Assembly: GCF_011745145.1 (NCBI RefSeq)
Contig: NZ_CP050191.1
Span: 5,068,325 to 5,132,324, forward strand
Reading direction: 5' to 3'
Length of the DNA: 64,000 nucleotides
From: Mycobacterium sp. DL440
GTDB lineage: Bacteria > Actinomycetota > Actinomycetes > Mycobacteriales > Mycobacteriaceae
Shown: piece by piece, positions 42,767 to 50,478 of the stretch
How positions within the stretch are numbered: position 1 is the first letter of the stretch
Layout: each line of letters opens with the position of its first letter
Made by a program: the position numbers and the translations under genes
Notes under the pieces: generated by a model
Seen by the model: the letters and a program-made list of their open reading frames with translations, nothing else
Database searches by the model: none
Told to the model about the DNA's origin: nothing

Positions 42767-44167
42767 TCAGACATTTGATCTTTCCTTCCACCACGCCACA
42801 GCGACATCCACCAGCAGAAAGGCCACCAGGCTCAAGCCGAACAACGGCAGAGACCATCCGATGACGGCGGCGACGACAACCACGGCCACGCTTCCCCAGG
42901 GCGGCAGCTGGCGCAGCGCCCCGCGCAGCGGTGCACGCCCCACCGCCCAGACCGAACCCCGGGTGGGCCTGCGCTGCCACCACATCCGGTAACCGCGCAC
43001 GATGACGGTGATCAGGCCGACCATGGTGAGCGCCAGGACGATCTGGTTGGCAATGCCGAACAGCAGGCCCATGTGGGCATCGATCGTCCAGTCGGTGAGC
43101 TTGGCCAGCAGGGGCCATTGCGCGAGGTTGACCCGGTCGGTCACCTTGCCGGAATCGGCGTCGACCGCGATCTCGTCGGCACGCGTGGGCCAATCACGTT
43201 TGCGTTCAGCGACTTTCCACGCCTGACCGGCTTCGGCCGGCGGATACATCCACATCGGGCCGCGCAGCCCGGCCTCCTCCGCCGTCCGCAGCACGGTGTC
43301 GGCGCCGCGCAACTCAGACGGGCCGCCGTGGTGGCCGTGATGCTCAGCGGTAGCGGCCGGGGCACCCGACAGCGAGGTGTCGACGGCAGGCGCCGTGGTG
43401 TTCAGCTTCGCCTGGATACCGTTGACCGTCTCGCCCGCATAGCGGGACCAGGTGATACCCGACACCGACAGCGCGAGCAGGACCGCCACTATCCACACCC
43501 CCACCGCGCCGTGCCAGGACAGCGTGCGTCGACGCCCCGAAGCCGTGCGGTCCGGCAGGACCAGGTCACGCGTCGTGCGGTTCTCCCGGCGACGCATGAT
43601 CCACAGTGCCAGCCCCGCCAGTGCGATCACCCACATCCAGCTGGCTGCGAGCTCGCTGTAGTTGCGGCCGAACGCCCCGAGATGCAGGTTGCGGTGCAGC
43701 TCGTCGAACCAGGCCCGCACCGGCATCCACTGCCCGTAGGTGGTCAGCGCGCCGCGGACCTCACCGGTGTACGGGTCGACGAACACTGTGCGTGAGTAGT
43801 CCGGCGGGATGTCCTTGAATTCCGGACCCACCAGCAGGCGGATCTGGGTGGTCTCGTCAGGCGCAGCCGGCGGGCGGATGCTTTCCACCGTGCCTTCCGG
43901 GTGGGCATGGCGCGCCGCGGCAACCTGGTCGGCCAGTGGCAGGCGCTCGGTGCCGACCTGCTCGACCGTCAGCTCGTGCCGGTAGACGAACGTGTCGATC
44001 TGCGGGATCAACGCATAGAGCAGGCCGGTGACAGCGGCGATCAGGATGAACGGGCCGACGAAAATCCCGGCATAGAAGTGCAGCCGCACCAGAAGCGGAC
44101 GGATGGAATGGGGTTTGACGGGCGGAGGGGATTCCTCGCGTAGTTGATCGTCAGGGGTGAGGGTCAT
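42767..44167 (-). CDS. PepSY-associated membrane protein (iron/copper-linked reductase-like)
   Basis: This 466-residue protein has four or more membrane helices: VRLHFYAGIFVGPFILIAAV (about 26-45), LAASWMWVIALAGLALWIM, VGVWIVAVLLALSVSGITW and two near the C-terminus, with PepSY-type domains between them (VFVDPYTGEVRGAL; IAVDADSGKVTDRVNL). Its loop holds HHGHHGG. PepSY-TM proteins occur with siderophore, haem and copper systems and may act as ferric reductases. GAAGG lies eight bases before the ATG. It is preceded 106 bases upstream by a His-bearing membrane protein gene on the same strand, suggesting one metal-related unit. Confidence 0.85.
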   Translation of the reverse strand: MTLTPDDQLREESPPPVKPHSIRPLLVRLHFYAGIFVGPFILIAAVTGLLYALIPQIDTFVYRHELTVEQVGTERLPLADQVAAARHAHPEGTVESIRPPAAPDETTQIRLLVGPEFKDIPPDYSRTVFVDPYTGEVRGALTTYGQWMPVRAWFDELHRNLHLGAFGRNYSELAASWMWVIALAGLALWIMRRRENRTTRDLVLPDRTASGRRRTLSWHGAVGVWIVAVLLALSVSGITWSRYAGETVNGIQAKLNTTAPAVDTSLSGAPAATAEHHGHHGGPSELRGADTVLRTAEEAGLRGPMWMYPPAEAGQAWKVAERKRDWPTRADEIAVDADSGKVTDRVNLAQWPLLAKLTDWTIDAHMGLLFGIANQIVLALTMVGLITVIVRGYRMWWQRRPTRGSVWAVGRAPLRGALRQLPPWGSVAVVVVAAVIGWSLPLFGLSLVAFLLVDVAVAWWKERSNV

Positions 44168-44273
44168 GGAAACGCCTTCGCGGAAAAACGTGAAAGAACG
44201 AGAAAGGTGCGCACGGGGCACAACGGAAAGCAGCCCTGTCGGTGATCGACGGGCATCAGATGAAGGGGTGGGG

Positions 44274-44816
44274 TTAAAAACTCACGCCGGACGGCGCCGG
44301 CGGTGCCCGCATTCCCAGACCCGCGCACAGCAGAATCGGCTGCGCCACAACCACATTCGAAGTCCGCCAGAGCTCACGGACCGACGGGCGGATCCGGGCG
44401 CCGGCGAAGACCCGCAACCAGCACAGCACCGAGGCACCGACCACATAGAGGTACTCGGCCAGGCCGATCACCAGACCGAGGCCCACCGCGGCGGCCGCGT
44501 GCAGACCCACCATCGGTGCGGTGAACAACGATGCCGCGTGATGGTGCCCGCCGGACATCGCCAGCGCCAAATGCCCGAGCAGCTGCCCGGCGACCAGGGC
44601 GGCGATCAGCAGACCGGTCTTGGCCGGACGCGTCTGCGGGTTCAGACCACCCACTGCGGCACCGAGCGCCGCGCAGAGCAGCAACAGCACGATCAGTGGG
44701 CTACTCGTCGGAGCCATGCCGCCTGCCGCGGTGTGCGCGACCGTCGCGGTCAATGCCGAGCAAACGCCGACCAGACCACCGCGCAGGCGCGCGGCGTGCT
44801 TGGCAGACGTGCTCAC
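44274..44816 (-). CDS. Small multi-helix membrane protein with His cluster
   Basis: This 180-residue protein has about four hydrophobic segments (SSPLIVLLLLCAALGAAVGG, TGLLIAALVAGQLLGHLAL, MVGLHAAAAVGLGLVIGLAE) with MSGGHHHAASL between the second and third, a likely metal-binding loop. Together with the PepSY gene 106 bases downstream it suggests a metal (copper or iron) transport or sensing unit; the exact role is unknown. The GTG start is seven bases after a TAAGGT box. Confidence 0.75.
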   Translation of the reverse strand: MSTSAKHAARLRGGLVGVCSALTATVAHTAAGGMAPTSSPLIVLLLLCAALGAAVGGLNPQTRPAKTGLLIAALVAGQLLGHLALAMSGGHHHAASLFTAPMVGLHAAAAVGLGLVIGLAEYLYVVGASVLCWLRVFAGARIRPSVRELWRTSNVVVAQPILLCAGLGMRAPPAPSGVSF

Positions 44817-44823
44817 CCGCGGA

Positions 44824-44829
44824 ACCTTA
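44824..44829 (-). promoter_or_regulatory. -10 box TAAGGT of the His-cluster membrane gene
   Basis: Read leftward, TAAGGT ends seven bases before the GTG at 44816 and sets that start as leaderless. Confidence 0.5.
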
Positions 44830-44865
44830 CCGTGCGGCCTGAGCTGGGCTTCCGGCGTCGGGCCC

Positions 44866-44871
44866 TAGGGT
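44866..44871 (+). promoter_or_regulatory. -10 box TAGGGT of the methyltransferase gene
   Basis: TAGGGT overlaps an in-frame GTG at 44870, which therefore cannot be the start; the GTG at 44879 lies seven bases after the box and is the predicted leaderless start. Confidence 0.55.
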
Positions 44872-44878
44872 GACGATT

Positions 44879-45511
44879 GTGGGTGGCCCGGCATATGACC
44901 AGTACGAGTTGTTCGCCCCCGAGTACGCCCGGGCCTTCGCCGGCGAATTCGAATCCCGACCCTTCGACCGTGCGGTTCTGCGGTCGTTTGCGGACCTGGT
45001 GGCGCGGGCCGGCGGACGCAACGCCCTCGATGTGGGGTGCGGGCCCGGTGAGGCCGCCGCCGAGCTTGCCGACTGTGGATTGGAGACCGAAGGAATCGAC
45101 GGCTCGGCTGCGATGGTGTCTCTCGCCAGGCAGAGATGGCCGGAGCTGCGGTTCCAGACCGCCGACATGTTCGACCTCCCGTACGCGCCGGGGACCTTCG
45201 ATGCGGTGTGTGCCTGGTACTCGATCATCCACAGCCCCGCCGAGGCTCTACCGGAACTGTTCACCGCGTTCCGCCGGGTCCTGACCGATTCGGGCTGGTT
45301 GCTGCTGGGATTCCAGACCGACGGTGAGACGGCGGTCTACGAACACGCCTTCGGCCGGGACGTGGCATTGACGTTCCTCCGCCACGACATCGCCACGGTA
45401 TGTGCTGCGCTGGAAGGGTCGGGATTCACGGTGTATGCGACCACCAAGCGCGCCCGTCAGGCGCAGCTGGATGAGCCGACGGCCCAAGCCATGGTCATCG
45501 CGCATCGCTAA
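44879..45511 (+). CDS. Class I SAM-dependent methyltransferase
   Basis: This 210-residue protein has the SAM motif I NALDVGCGPGEAAAELADCG, an acidic end of beta2 (EGIDGSAAMVSLA) and the motif IV region FDAVCAWYSIIHSPAE, typical of small-molecule methyltransferases with the core fold only. The acceptor is unknown. The GTG start is chosen from the TAGGGT box at 44866-44871. It stands alone before the ArsR operon. Confidence 0.88.
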   Translation: MGGPAYDQYELFAPEYARAFAGEFESRPFDRAVLRSFADLVARAGGRNALDVGCGPGEAAAELADCGLETEGIDGSAAMVSLARQRWPELRFQTADMFDLPYAPGTFDAVCAWYSIIHSPAEALPELFTAFRRVLTDSGWLLLGFQTDGETAVYEHAFGRDVALTFLRHDIATVCAALEGSGFTVYATTKRARQAQLDEPTAQAMVIAHR

Positions 45512-45523
45512 AAATCAGCCTTG

Positions 45524-45535
45524 ACTTATATAAGT
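45524..45535. promoter_or_regulatory. Perfect 12-base palindrome ACTTATATAAGT, ArsR-type operator
   Basis: It sits between TTGACT (45521-45526, a -35) and the TAGAGT -10 box at 45545, so a bound ArsR protein would block the promoter of its own operon. Confidence 0.7.
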
Positions 45536-45544
45536 AAGAACTTT

Positions 45545-45550
45545 TAGAGT
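45545..45550 (+). promoter_or_regulatory. -10 box TAGAGT of the leaderless ArsR operon
   Basis: TTGACT at 45521 and TAGAGT at 45545 are 18 bases apart, and the box ends six bases before the GTG at 45557. It is one of the clearest promoters in the window. Confidence 0.7.
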
Positions 45551-45556
45551 GGTGGC

Positions 45557-45910
45557 GTGCACGCCTTCGACATCCTCGGAGATCCGGTGCGCAGGCGGAT
45601 CTTGGAGCTCATCCAGGCGGGTGAGCTGTCATCTGGTGCCATCACCGAGGTGATCCGAGCCGAGTTCGAGATCACCCAGCCTGCGGTATCGCAACACCTC
45701 AAGGTGTTACGGGACAACGGCTTCGCCAGCGTGCGGGCCGAGGGCACGCGCCGCCTGTACACCGTCGACACGGCGCCGTTGCGTGAGGTCGACCAATGGC
45801 TGGAGCGCTTCCGCCGCAATTGGACGCCGCATCTGGATGCGCTGGCGACCGAGATCGCGCGTGGCAAGCGTGAACGAAGACGAACCACGAACAAGGAGGC
45901 TTCCCCGTGA
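45557..45910 (+). CDS. ArsR-family regulator
   Basis: This 117-residue protein has the winged helix of the ArsR family (DILGDPVRRRILELIQAGEL, then QPAVSQHLKVLRDNGFASV as the recognition helix, about 43-61) and no metal-ligand cysteines, as in ligand- or stress-sensing members paired with AHSA1/SRPBCC proteins. It is leaderless and its stop overlaps the next gene (GTGA). It should repress itself and the SRPBCC gene through ACTTATATAAGT. Confidence 0.92.
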   Translation: MHAFDILGDPVRRRILELIQAGELSSGAITEVIRAEFEITQPAVSQHLKVLRDNGFASVRAEGTRRLYTVDTAPLREVDQWLERFRRNWTPHLDALATEIARGKRERRRTTNKEASP

Positions 45911-46542
45911 TCGACGTCCAACACCAGCTCAACGCAGTCCGCCGCAGCGTGGGCCGCAAGACGTTCGAGGCGCGTGAGGCGCGCGTCGTGAGCGTCAGCC
46001 AGACCTACGACACCGACGCCGCCGATCTATGGGATACCTGCACCAGCATCGAACGGATCCCCCGCTGGTTCCTGCCGGTCACGGGCGACCTGCGGCTGGG
46101 AGGCCGTTTCCAGCTGGAAGGTAACGCGTCCGGCGAGGTGCTGAGCTGCGATCCGCCGCGTTCGTTCACGACCACATGGGAGGCCATGGGGGCGACCAGT
46201 TGGGTCGAGGTCACCATCACGGCCGCGGGTGAGGACCGGGCGACCTTCACGCTCGACCACATCATGCACTCCGGCGACGACGACGAGTTCTGGTTGCAGT
46301 TCGGACCGGGGGCGGTCGGAGTCGGTTGGGACTCCGCACTTCTCGGCTTGGCCGGATACCTCAGTGGCGGCGACCGCATCACGCCGGAGGAGGGCGCGGC
46401 CTGGGCGGCCGGCGAGGAGGGCCGTGGCTTCATGTCCAGCGCGAGCGAACTCTGGCACGAGGCCGCGTTGGCCGCCGGCGAAGATCCCGCGCAGGCACGC
46501 GCCGCGGCGGATCGCACCACCGCCGCGTACACCGGGGGCTGA
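45907..46542 (+). CDS. SRPBCC/AHSA1-domain protein
   Basis: This 211-residue protein is an AHSA1-type START-like fold: an early strand VSQTYDTDAADLWDTCTSIE, then FLPVTGDLRLGGRFQLEGNA and SWVEVTITAAGEDRATFTL. Such proteins bind a hydrophobic ligand and are typical partners of ArsR regulators. The GTG start overlaps the ArsR stop by four bases (GTGA), so the two are co-translated. The ligand and role are unknown. Confidence 0.9.
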   Translation: MIDVQHQLNAVRRSVGRKTFEAREARVVSVSQTYDTDAADLWDTCTSIERIPRWFLPVTGDLRLGGRFQLEGNASGEVLSCDPPRSFTTTWEAMGATSWVEVTITAAGEDRATFTLDHIMHSGDDDEFWLQFGPGAVGVGWDSALLGLAGYLSGGDRITPEEGAAWAAGEEGRGFMSSASELWHEAALAAGEDPAQARAAADRTTAAYTGG

Positions 46543-46585
46543 CCTGGTCAGACGCGCCGTGACGGGTGCCGCCGGACCGCCGCCG

Positions 46586-46591
46586 TACCCT
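46586..46591 (+). promoter_or_regulatory. -10 box TACCCT of the nitrobindin gene
   Basis: TACCCT ends six bases before the GTG at 46598, predicting a leaderless transcript for the nitrobindin-serine hydrolase operon. Confidence 0.55.
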
Positions 46592-46597
46592 GTCGGT

Positions 46598-47083
46598 GTG
46601 CCCGACCTCCACCCGAACCTGACCGTGCTGGCTCCCCTGCTCGGCACCTGGGCCGGTCCCGGCGCCGGTGAATATCCGACGATCGAGTCGTTCGAGTACC
46701 TCGAAGAGATCGCCTTCGGTCACGTTGGCAAGCCGTTCCTGACATACAGTCAGCGCACCAAGGCCCGCGATGACGGTCGGCCGCTGCACGCCGAGACCGG
46801 ATACCTGCGAGTTCCGGCTCCCGGCCGGGTCGAATGGGTGCTGGCGCACCCCACCGGCATCACCGAGATTCAGGAAGGCACCGTGCGTGTCGTCGACGAA
46901 CGCATCGACATGGAACTGTCCGCGACCACGATCGGGCTGACCGCCTCGGCCAAAAACGTTGCGGCACTGTCACGTTCCGTCCATGTCGACGGCGACGTAC
47001 TGACGTACAGCTTGCAGATGGGCGCGGTCGGGCGGCCCCTGCAGCACCACCTTTCCGCCACGCTGACCAGGAAGACCGAATGA
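46598..47083 (+). CDS. Nitrobindin-type haem-binding protein (Rv2717c-like)
   Basis: This 161-residue protein closely follows M. tuberculosis Rv2717c: LAPLLGTWAGPGAGEYPTI (about 11-29), FEYLEEIAFGHVGKPFLTY (33-51) and HAETGYLRVP. It is a ten-stranded beta-barrel that binds ferric haem; the proximal His is expected near the C-terminus (GRPLQHHLSATL), and the family scavenges NO or peroxynitrite. Its stop overlaps the serine hydrolase ATG by four bases (ATGA), coupling the two. Confidence 0.93.
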   Translation: MPDLHPNLTVLAPLLGTWAGPGAGEYPTIESFEYLEEIAFGHVGKPFLTYSQRTKARDDGRPLHAETGYLRVPAPGRVEWVLAHPTGITEIQEGTVRVVDERIDMELSATTIGLTASAKNVAALSRSVHVDGDVLTYSLQMGAVGRPLQHHLSATLTRKTE

Positions 47084-48324
47084 GCCAACAGACGCCGACC
47101 GGCAAGATCGCCCTCCCCTCCGACCTCGACGCCGTCACCGACATCGGCGAAGAGGACCATTCGGAAATCGACCCGAGGGCCGTCGAGCGCATCTGGGAGT
47201 CGGTGCGGTACTGGTACGGATCCGGCATGCACCCGGCCATCCAGGTGTGCTTGCGCCGCAACGGAAGAACCGTGCTGAATCGGGCCATCGGCCACGGCTG
47301 GGGCAACGGTCCCGCCGACGCGCCGGATGCCGAGAAGATTCCCGTCACCACCGCGACCCCGTTCTGCGTCTACTCCGCGGCCAAGGCGATCAGCACCACC
47401 GTGGTGCACATGCTCGTCGAGCAGGGACATTTCTCCCTCGACGACCGGGTCTGCGACTACCTGCCCAGCTACACCAGTCACGGCAAGGACCGCACCACCA
47501 TCCGGCATGTGGTGACCCACAGTGCCGGCGTGCCGATCCACACCGGACCGCGTCCCGACGTCACCCGCGTCGACGACAGCGAGTACACCCGCGAGCAACT
47601 GGCCCTGCTGAAACCGGTGTACCGACCAGGTCTGGTGCACATCTATCACGGGCTGACCTGGGGCCCGCTGATCCGCGAGATCGTCTCGGCAGCCACCGGT
47701 CGCAACATCCGAGACATCCTGGCCGACGAGATCCTCGACCCGCTGGGTTTCCGGTGGACCAATTACGGTGTTGCCCCAGAAGAGGTTCCGTTGGTGGCAC
47801 CCAGCCACGTCACCGGTAAGCCGCTACCCGCTCCGATCGCCGCAGCGTTCCGGGCCGCAGTGGGCGGGACGCTGGACCGGATCATCCCCCTCAGCAACAC
47901 GCCGTTGTTCCTCACCAGCGTCATCCCCTCGTCGACCACCGTGTCCAACGCCGACGAGCTGTCCCGGTTCGCCGAGATCCTGCGCCGCGGAGGCGAACTC
48001 GACGGGGTCCGGATCATGAAGCCCGAGACACTGCAGGCCGCGACCACACCGTGCCGGCGGATGCGGCCCGACGTGGCGACCGGCCTCAAGCCGATGCGCT
48101 GGGGCACCGGGTACATGCTCGGCGGAAAGCGCTTCGGGCCGTTCGGCCGCAACACGCCCTCGGCGTTCGGGCACACCGGCCTCGTCGACATCGCGGTGTG
48201 GGCCGACCCGCAGCGCAGCCTGTCGGCCGCGATCGTCAGCAGCGGTAAGCCCGGTGCGCACCGTGAGGCCAACCGCTATCCCGCGGTGCTGGACCGGATC
48301 GCCGCCGAGATCCCGATCGGCTGA
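47080..48324 (+). CDS. Beta-lactamase-family serine hydrolase (LipD/EstB class)
   Basis: This 414-residue protein has the class C-like SxxK motif SAAK at 99-102 with the acylated Ser99, a Tyr motif in IYHGLTWG, and a C-terminal AFGHTGLVDIAV resembling the third motif HTG. It belongs to the esterase/beta-lactamase-like group with LipD and LipL, which mostly hydrolyse esters. No signal peptide is seen, so it is probably cytosolic. It is co-translated with nitrobindin (ATGA overlap), although a functional link is not obvious. A 12-base direct repeat carries its stop codon. Confidence 0.88.
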   Translation: MSQQTPTGKIALPSDLDAVTDIGEEDHSEIDPRAVERIWESVRYWYGSGMHPAIQVCLRRNGRTVLNRAIGHGWGNGPADAPDAEKIPVTTATPFCVYSAAKAISTTVVHMLVEQGHFSLDDRVCDYLPSYTSHGKDRTTIRHVVTHSAGVPIHTGPRPDVTRVDDSEYTREQLALLKPVYRPGLVHIYHGLTWGPLIREIVSAATGRNIRDILADEILDPLGFRWTNYGVAPEEVPLVAPSHVTGKPLPAPIAAAFRAAVGGTLDRIIPLSNTPLFLTSVIPSSTTVSNADELSRFAEILRRGGELDGVRIMKPETLQAATTPCRRMRPDVATGLKPMRWGTGYMLGGKRFGPFGRNTPSAFGHTGLVDIAVWADPQRSLSAAIVSSGKPGAHREANRYPAVLDRIAAEIPIG

Positions 48325-48350
48325 GTCAGCGCGGAACCTGAGTCAGCGCA
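48321..48350 (+). repeat. Direct repeat CTGAGTCAGCGC, two copies 18 bases apart, spanning convergent stops
   Basis: The copies at 48321-48332 and 48339-48350 each contain a stop codon: TGA of the serine hydrolase in the first and the antisense stop of the PPOX gene in the second. It looks like a small duplication between convergent genes. Confidence 0.6.
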
Positions 48351-48783
48351 GCTTCTCCCCGTACACCCGCTCGACGGTCAGCTTCATCAGTACCCGTCGG
48401 TCGGAGACCATCACCGACCGGTATTCGTCCCAATCGGGGTGCTCCCCGGCGGCCTTGCGGTAGTAGTCGACCAGTGCCTGGACCTCGGGTCCGTGCGGGT
48501 CGACTCCCGGCCCGGTGAGCGTCACCGGACCTTCCGCGGTGGCCCAGGACCAGCCGTCGGCACTGGTCACTTCGAGCGCGGCCCGGGGGTCGCGCCGGAG
48601 GTTGACCGTCTTGGCCCGCCCTTCGGTCATCGACACGTAGACGACGCCGGCGGCCCGGTCGAAGTACGGCGTCACCGGCGACAGTTGAGGGACGCCGGAG
48701 GCCTTGATCGTGGCCAGCACGCCCAGCCGGGCCTCGGCGAGCAGATCGCGCGGATCGAACGGGTTAGATGAGGTGACGGTCAC
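48343..48783 (-). CDS. F420-dependent PPOX-fold oxidoreductase (Rv1155-like)
   Basis: This 146-residue split-barrel protein matches Rv1155 along its length: ARLGVLATIKASGVPQLSPV (about 18-37), RAKTVNLRRDPRAALEV and DWDEYRSVMVSDRRVLMKL. The family uses reduced F420 to reduce a small substrate. The GTG at 48783 is chosen because it gives the Rv1155 length; a TTG at 48795 is in frame. It is convergent with the serine hydrolase and divergent from the acyl-CoA carboxylase gene. Confidence 0.88.
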   Translation of the reverse strand: MTVTSSNPFDPRDLLAEARLGVLATIKASGVPQLSPVTPYFDRAAGVVYVSMTEGRAKTVNLRRDPRAALEVTSADGWSWATAEGPVTLTGPGVDPHGPEVQALVDYYRKAAGEHPDWDEYRSVMVSDRRVLMKLTVERVYGEKLR

Positions 48784-48832
48784 ATCTGTGCGCAACCGCC
48801 GATCGCACGCCTGCTATTCCAGGAGTCTGCCG

Positions 48833-50386
48833 ATGCCCGACGAGCCTCTCCGCGACGATCTCGCCGAACTGCTGCGCCGGAGGGCGCTGACTGAGGACCC
48901 CGGCCGACCGGAGGCGGTGGCCCGCCGCCACGCCGCCGGTGGCCGTACCGCACGAGAGAATATCGCCGACCTCATCGATGACGGATCGTTCGTCGAGTAC
49001 GGGCGGTTCGCGATCGCGGCTCAGCGACAGCGTCGCAGCACCGACGACCTGATCGAACGCACCCCAGCCGACGGTCTACTGGCCGGCACGGCACGGATCG
49101 ACGGCGCCGCGTGTGCGGTGCTCTCGTACGACTACACCGTCTTGGCCGGAACCCAGGGCGCCATCGGCCACCGCAAGAAGGACCGGTTGTTCGAGATCAT
49201 CGAGCGGCTGAAGTTGCCGACCGTGTTCTTCGCCGAGGGGGGCGGCGGCCGCCCGGGTGACACCGATATCCCGACGGTCTCCTCCCTGGAGATCCGGGCA
49301 TTCGCGTTGTGGGCCGGGCTGTCCGGCCTGGTACCGCGCATTGCCGTGGTCAAGGGCCGGTGTTTCGCCGGCAACGCGGTAATCGCTGGTGCCGCCGACC
49401 TGATCGTCGCGACCGAGGACAGCTCGATCGGGATGGGCGGGCCGGCGATGATCGCCGGCGGTGGCCTCGGCGAGGTCGCGCCCGACGATGTCGGCCCGAT
49501 CTCGGTACAGGCGTCCAACGGCGTCGTCGACATTGTCGTGGCGGACGAACAGGAGGCGGTCGCCACCACCAGGAAGCTGATGGGCTACTTCACCGGAGCG
49601 GCCGAGTCCGTTCCGGGACCCGCCGCAGACCAAACAGCCTTGCGCACAATGATTCCCGAACGGGCCCGGCGTGCCTATCTGGTGGCACCGATCATCGAGA
49701 CGCTGGCCGATGCCGGCTCGGTCACCTTCTTGCGCCCGAAGTTCGCCCCGGAGATGGTGACGGCTCTGGCGCGCATCGACGGTAGGCCGGTGGGCATCAT
49801 CGCCAACAACACCATGGTGATGGCCGGCGCCATCACCGCCGCGGCGTCCGACAAAGCCGCCCGGTTCCTGCAGTTGTGCAATGCATTCGGCCTGCCGGTG
49901 GTGTCGCTGGTGGACTGCCCCGGATACATGGTCGGCCCGGCTGCCGAGGCGGAAGCCCTGGTACGGCGCGGGTCCCGAATGCTGGTGGCCGGTGCAGCAT
50001 TGACGGTGCCACTGGTGGCGGTGATCCTGCGGCGCGGTTACGGCCTTGGGGCACAGGCGATGTGCGGTGGCAGCCTCCACGAACCGCTGCTCACGGTGGC
50101 GTGGCCAGGCGCCCACCTGGGTCCGATGGGCCTGGAGGGCGCTGTCCGGCTCGGTCTGCGGAAGGAACTGGAGGCCATCGCCGACGACGATGAGCGCGAG
50201 CAGGCGGTACGGGCCGCCACGGCGGCCGCCGAGGAAAACGCGCGGGCGCTCAACTCCGCATCGTTGTTCGAGATCGACGATGTCATCGACCCGGCGGAAA
50301 CCAGGGGGTTGATCGCCGCAACACTGGCCGCGGCCGCTGCGCAGGAACGGCCCGCGGCCCGTCCGAGGTTCATCGACACCTGGTGA
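48833..50386 (+). CDS. Acyl-CoA carboxylase beta (carboxyltransferase) subunit, AccD-like
   Basis: This 517-residue protein has the two crotonase-like halves of biotin-dependent carboxyltransferases: the N-terminal half has DYTVLAGTQGAIGHRKKDRL and the CoA-site GGGGRPGDTDIPTVSSLE, the C-terminal half VSLVDCPGYMVGPAAEAEAL and RRGYGLGAQAMCGGSLHEP. It should transfer carboxyl from biotin to an acyl-CoA. AGGAG lies eight bases before the ATG. No alpha subunit or biotin carrier is beside it, so it must use one encoded elsewhere. The acyl substrate is unknown. Confidence 0.92.
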   Translation: MPDEPLRDDLAELLRRRALTEDPGRPEAVARRHAAGGRTARENIADLIDDGSFVEYGRFAIAAQRQRRSTDDLIERTPADGLLAGTARIDGAACAVLSYDYTVLAGTQGAIGHRKKDRLFEIIERLKLPTVFFAEGGGGRPGDTDIPTVSSLEIRAFALWAGLSGLVPRIAVVKGRCFAGNAVIAGAADLIVATEDSSIGMGGPAMIAGGGLGEVAPDDVGPISVQASNGVVDIVVADEQEAVATTRKLMGYFTGAAESVPGPAADQTALRTMIPERARRAYLVAPIIETLADAGSVTFLRPKFAPEMVTALARIDGRPVGIIANNTMVMAGAITAAASDKAARFLQLCNAFGLPVVSLVDCPGYMVGPAAEAEALVRRGSRMLVAGAALTVPLVAVILRRGYGLGAQAMCGGSLHEPLLTVAWPGAHLGPMGLEGAVRLGLRKELEAIADDDEREQAVRAATAAAEENARALNSASLFEIDDVIDPAETRGLIAATLAAAAAQERPAARPRFIDTW

Positions 50387-50398
50387 TCGTCACAGCCT

Positions 50399-50423
50399 GA
50401 GGCGGTGCGGATCTCCACGCCTC
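50399..50423 (+). terminator. Small hairpin after the carboxyltransferase gene
   Basis: GAGGCGGTG (50399-50407) pairs with CACGCCTC (50416-50423) with one bulged base, 13 bases after the stop. A modest intrinsic terminator before the DUF4383 promoter. Confidence 0.4.
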
Positions 50424-50445
50424 TGACCATACGACCGGACCGTTG

Positions 50446-50460
50446 ACTACACGTTGTAGT
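50446..50460. promoter_or_regulatory. Inverted repeat ACTACA-CGT-TGTAGT over the DUF4383 -35 region
   Basis: Six-base perfect arms overlap the -35 TTGACT (50443-50448), the placement of a repressor site. The arms resemble BlaI/CopY half-sites (TACA/TGTA), but those have a two-base spacer rather than three, so the identity is open. Confidence 0.6.
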
Positions 50461-50465
50461 AGACG

Positions 50466-50471
50466 TAACGT
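50466..50471 (+). promoter_or_regulatory. -10 box TAACGT of the DUF4383 gene
   Basis: TTGACT, a 17-base spacer and TAACGT form a near-consensus sigma-A promoter; the box ends seven bases before the ATG at 50479. Confidence 0.65.
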
Positions 50472-50478
50472 CCGAGGC

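Noticed and set aside
40400..42778. Open frame of 792 codons on the plus strand
   Set aside because: It runs antisense through the SDR gene and out of frame through the TetR and acetyltransferase genes, without any domain.
44870..44872. GTG start of the methyltransferase at 44870
   Set aside because: It overlaps the TAGGGT -10 box; GTG 44879 fits the distance.
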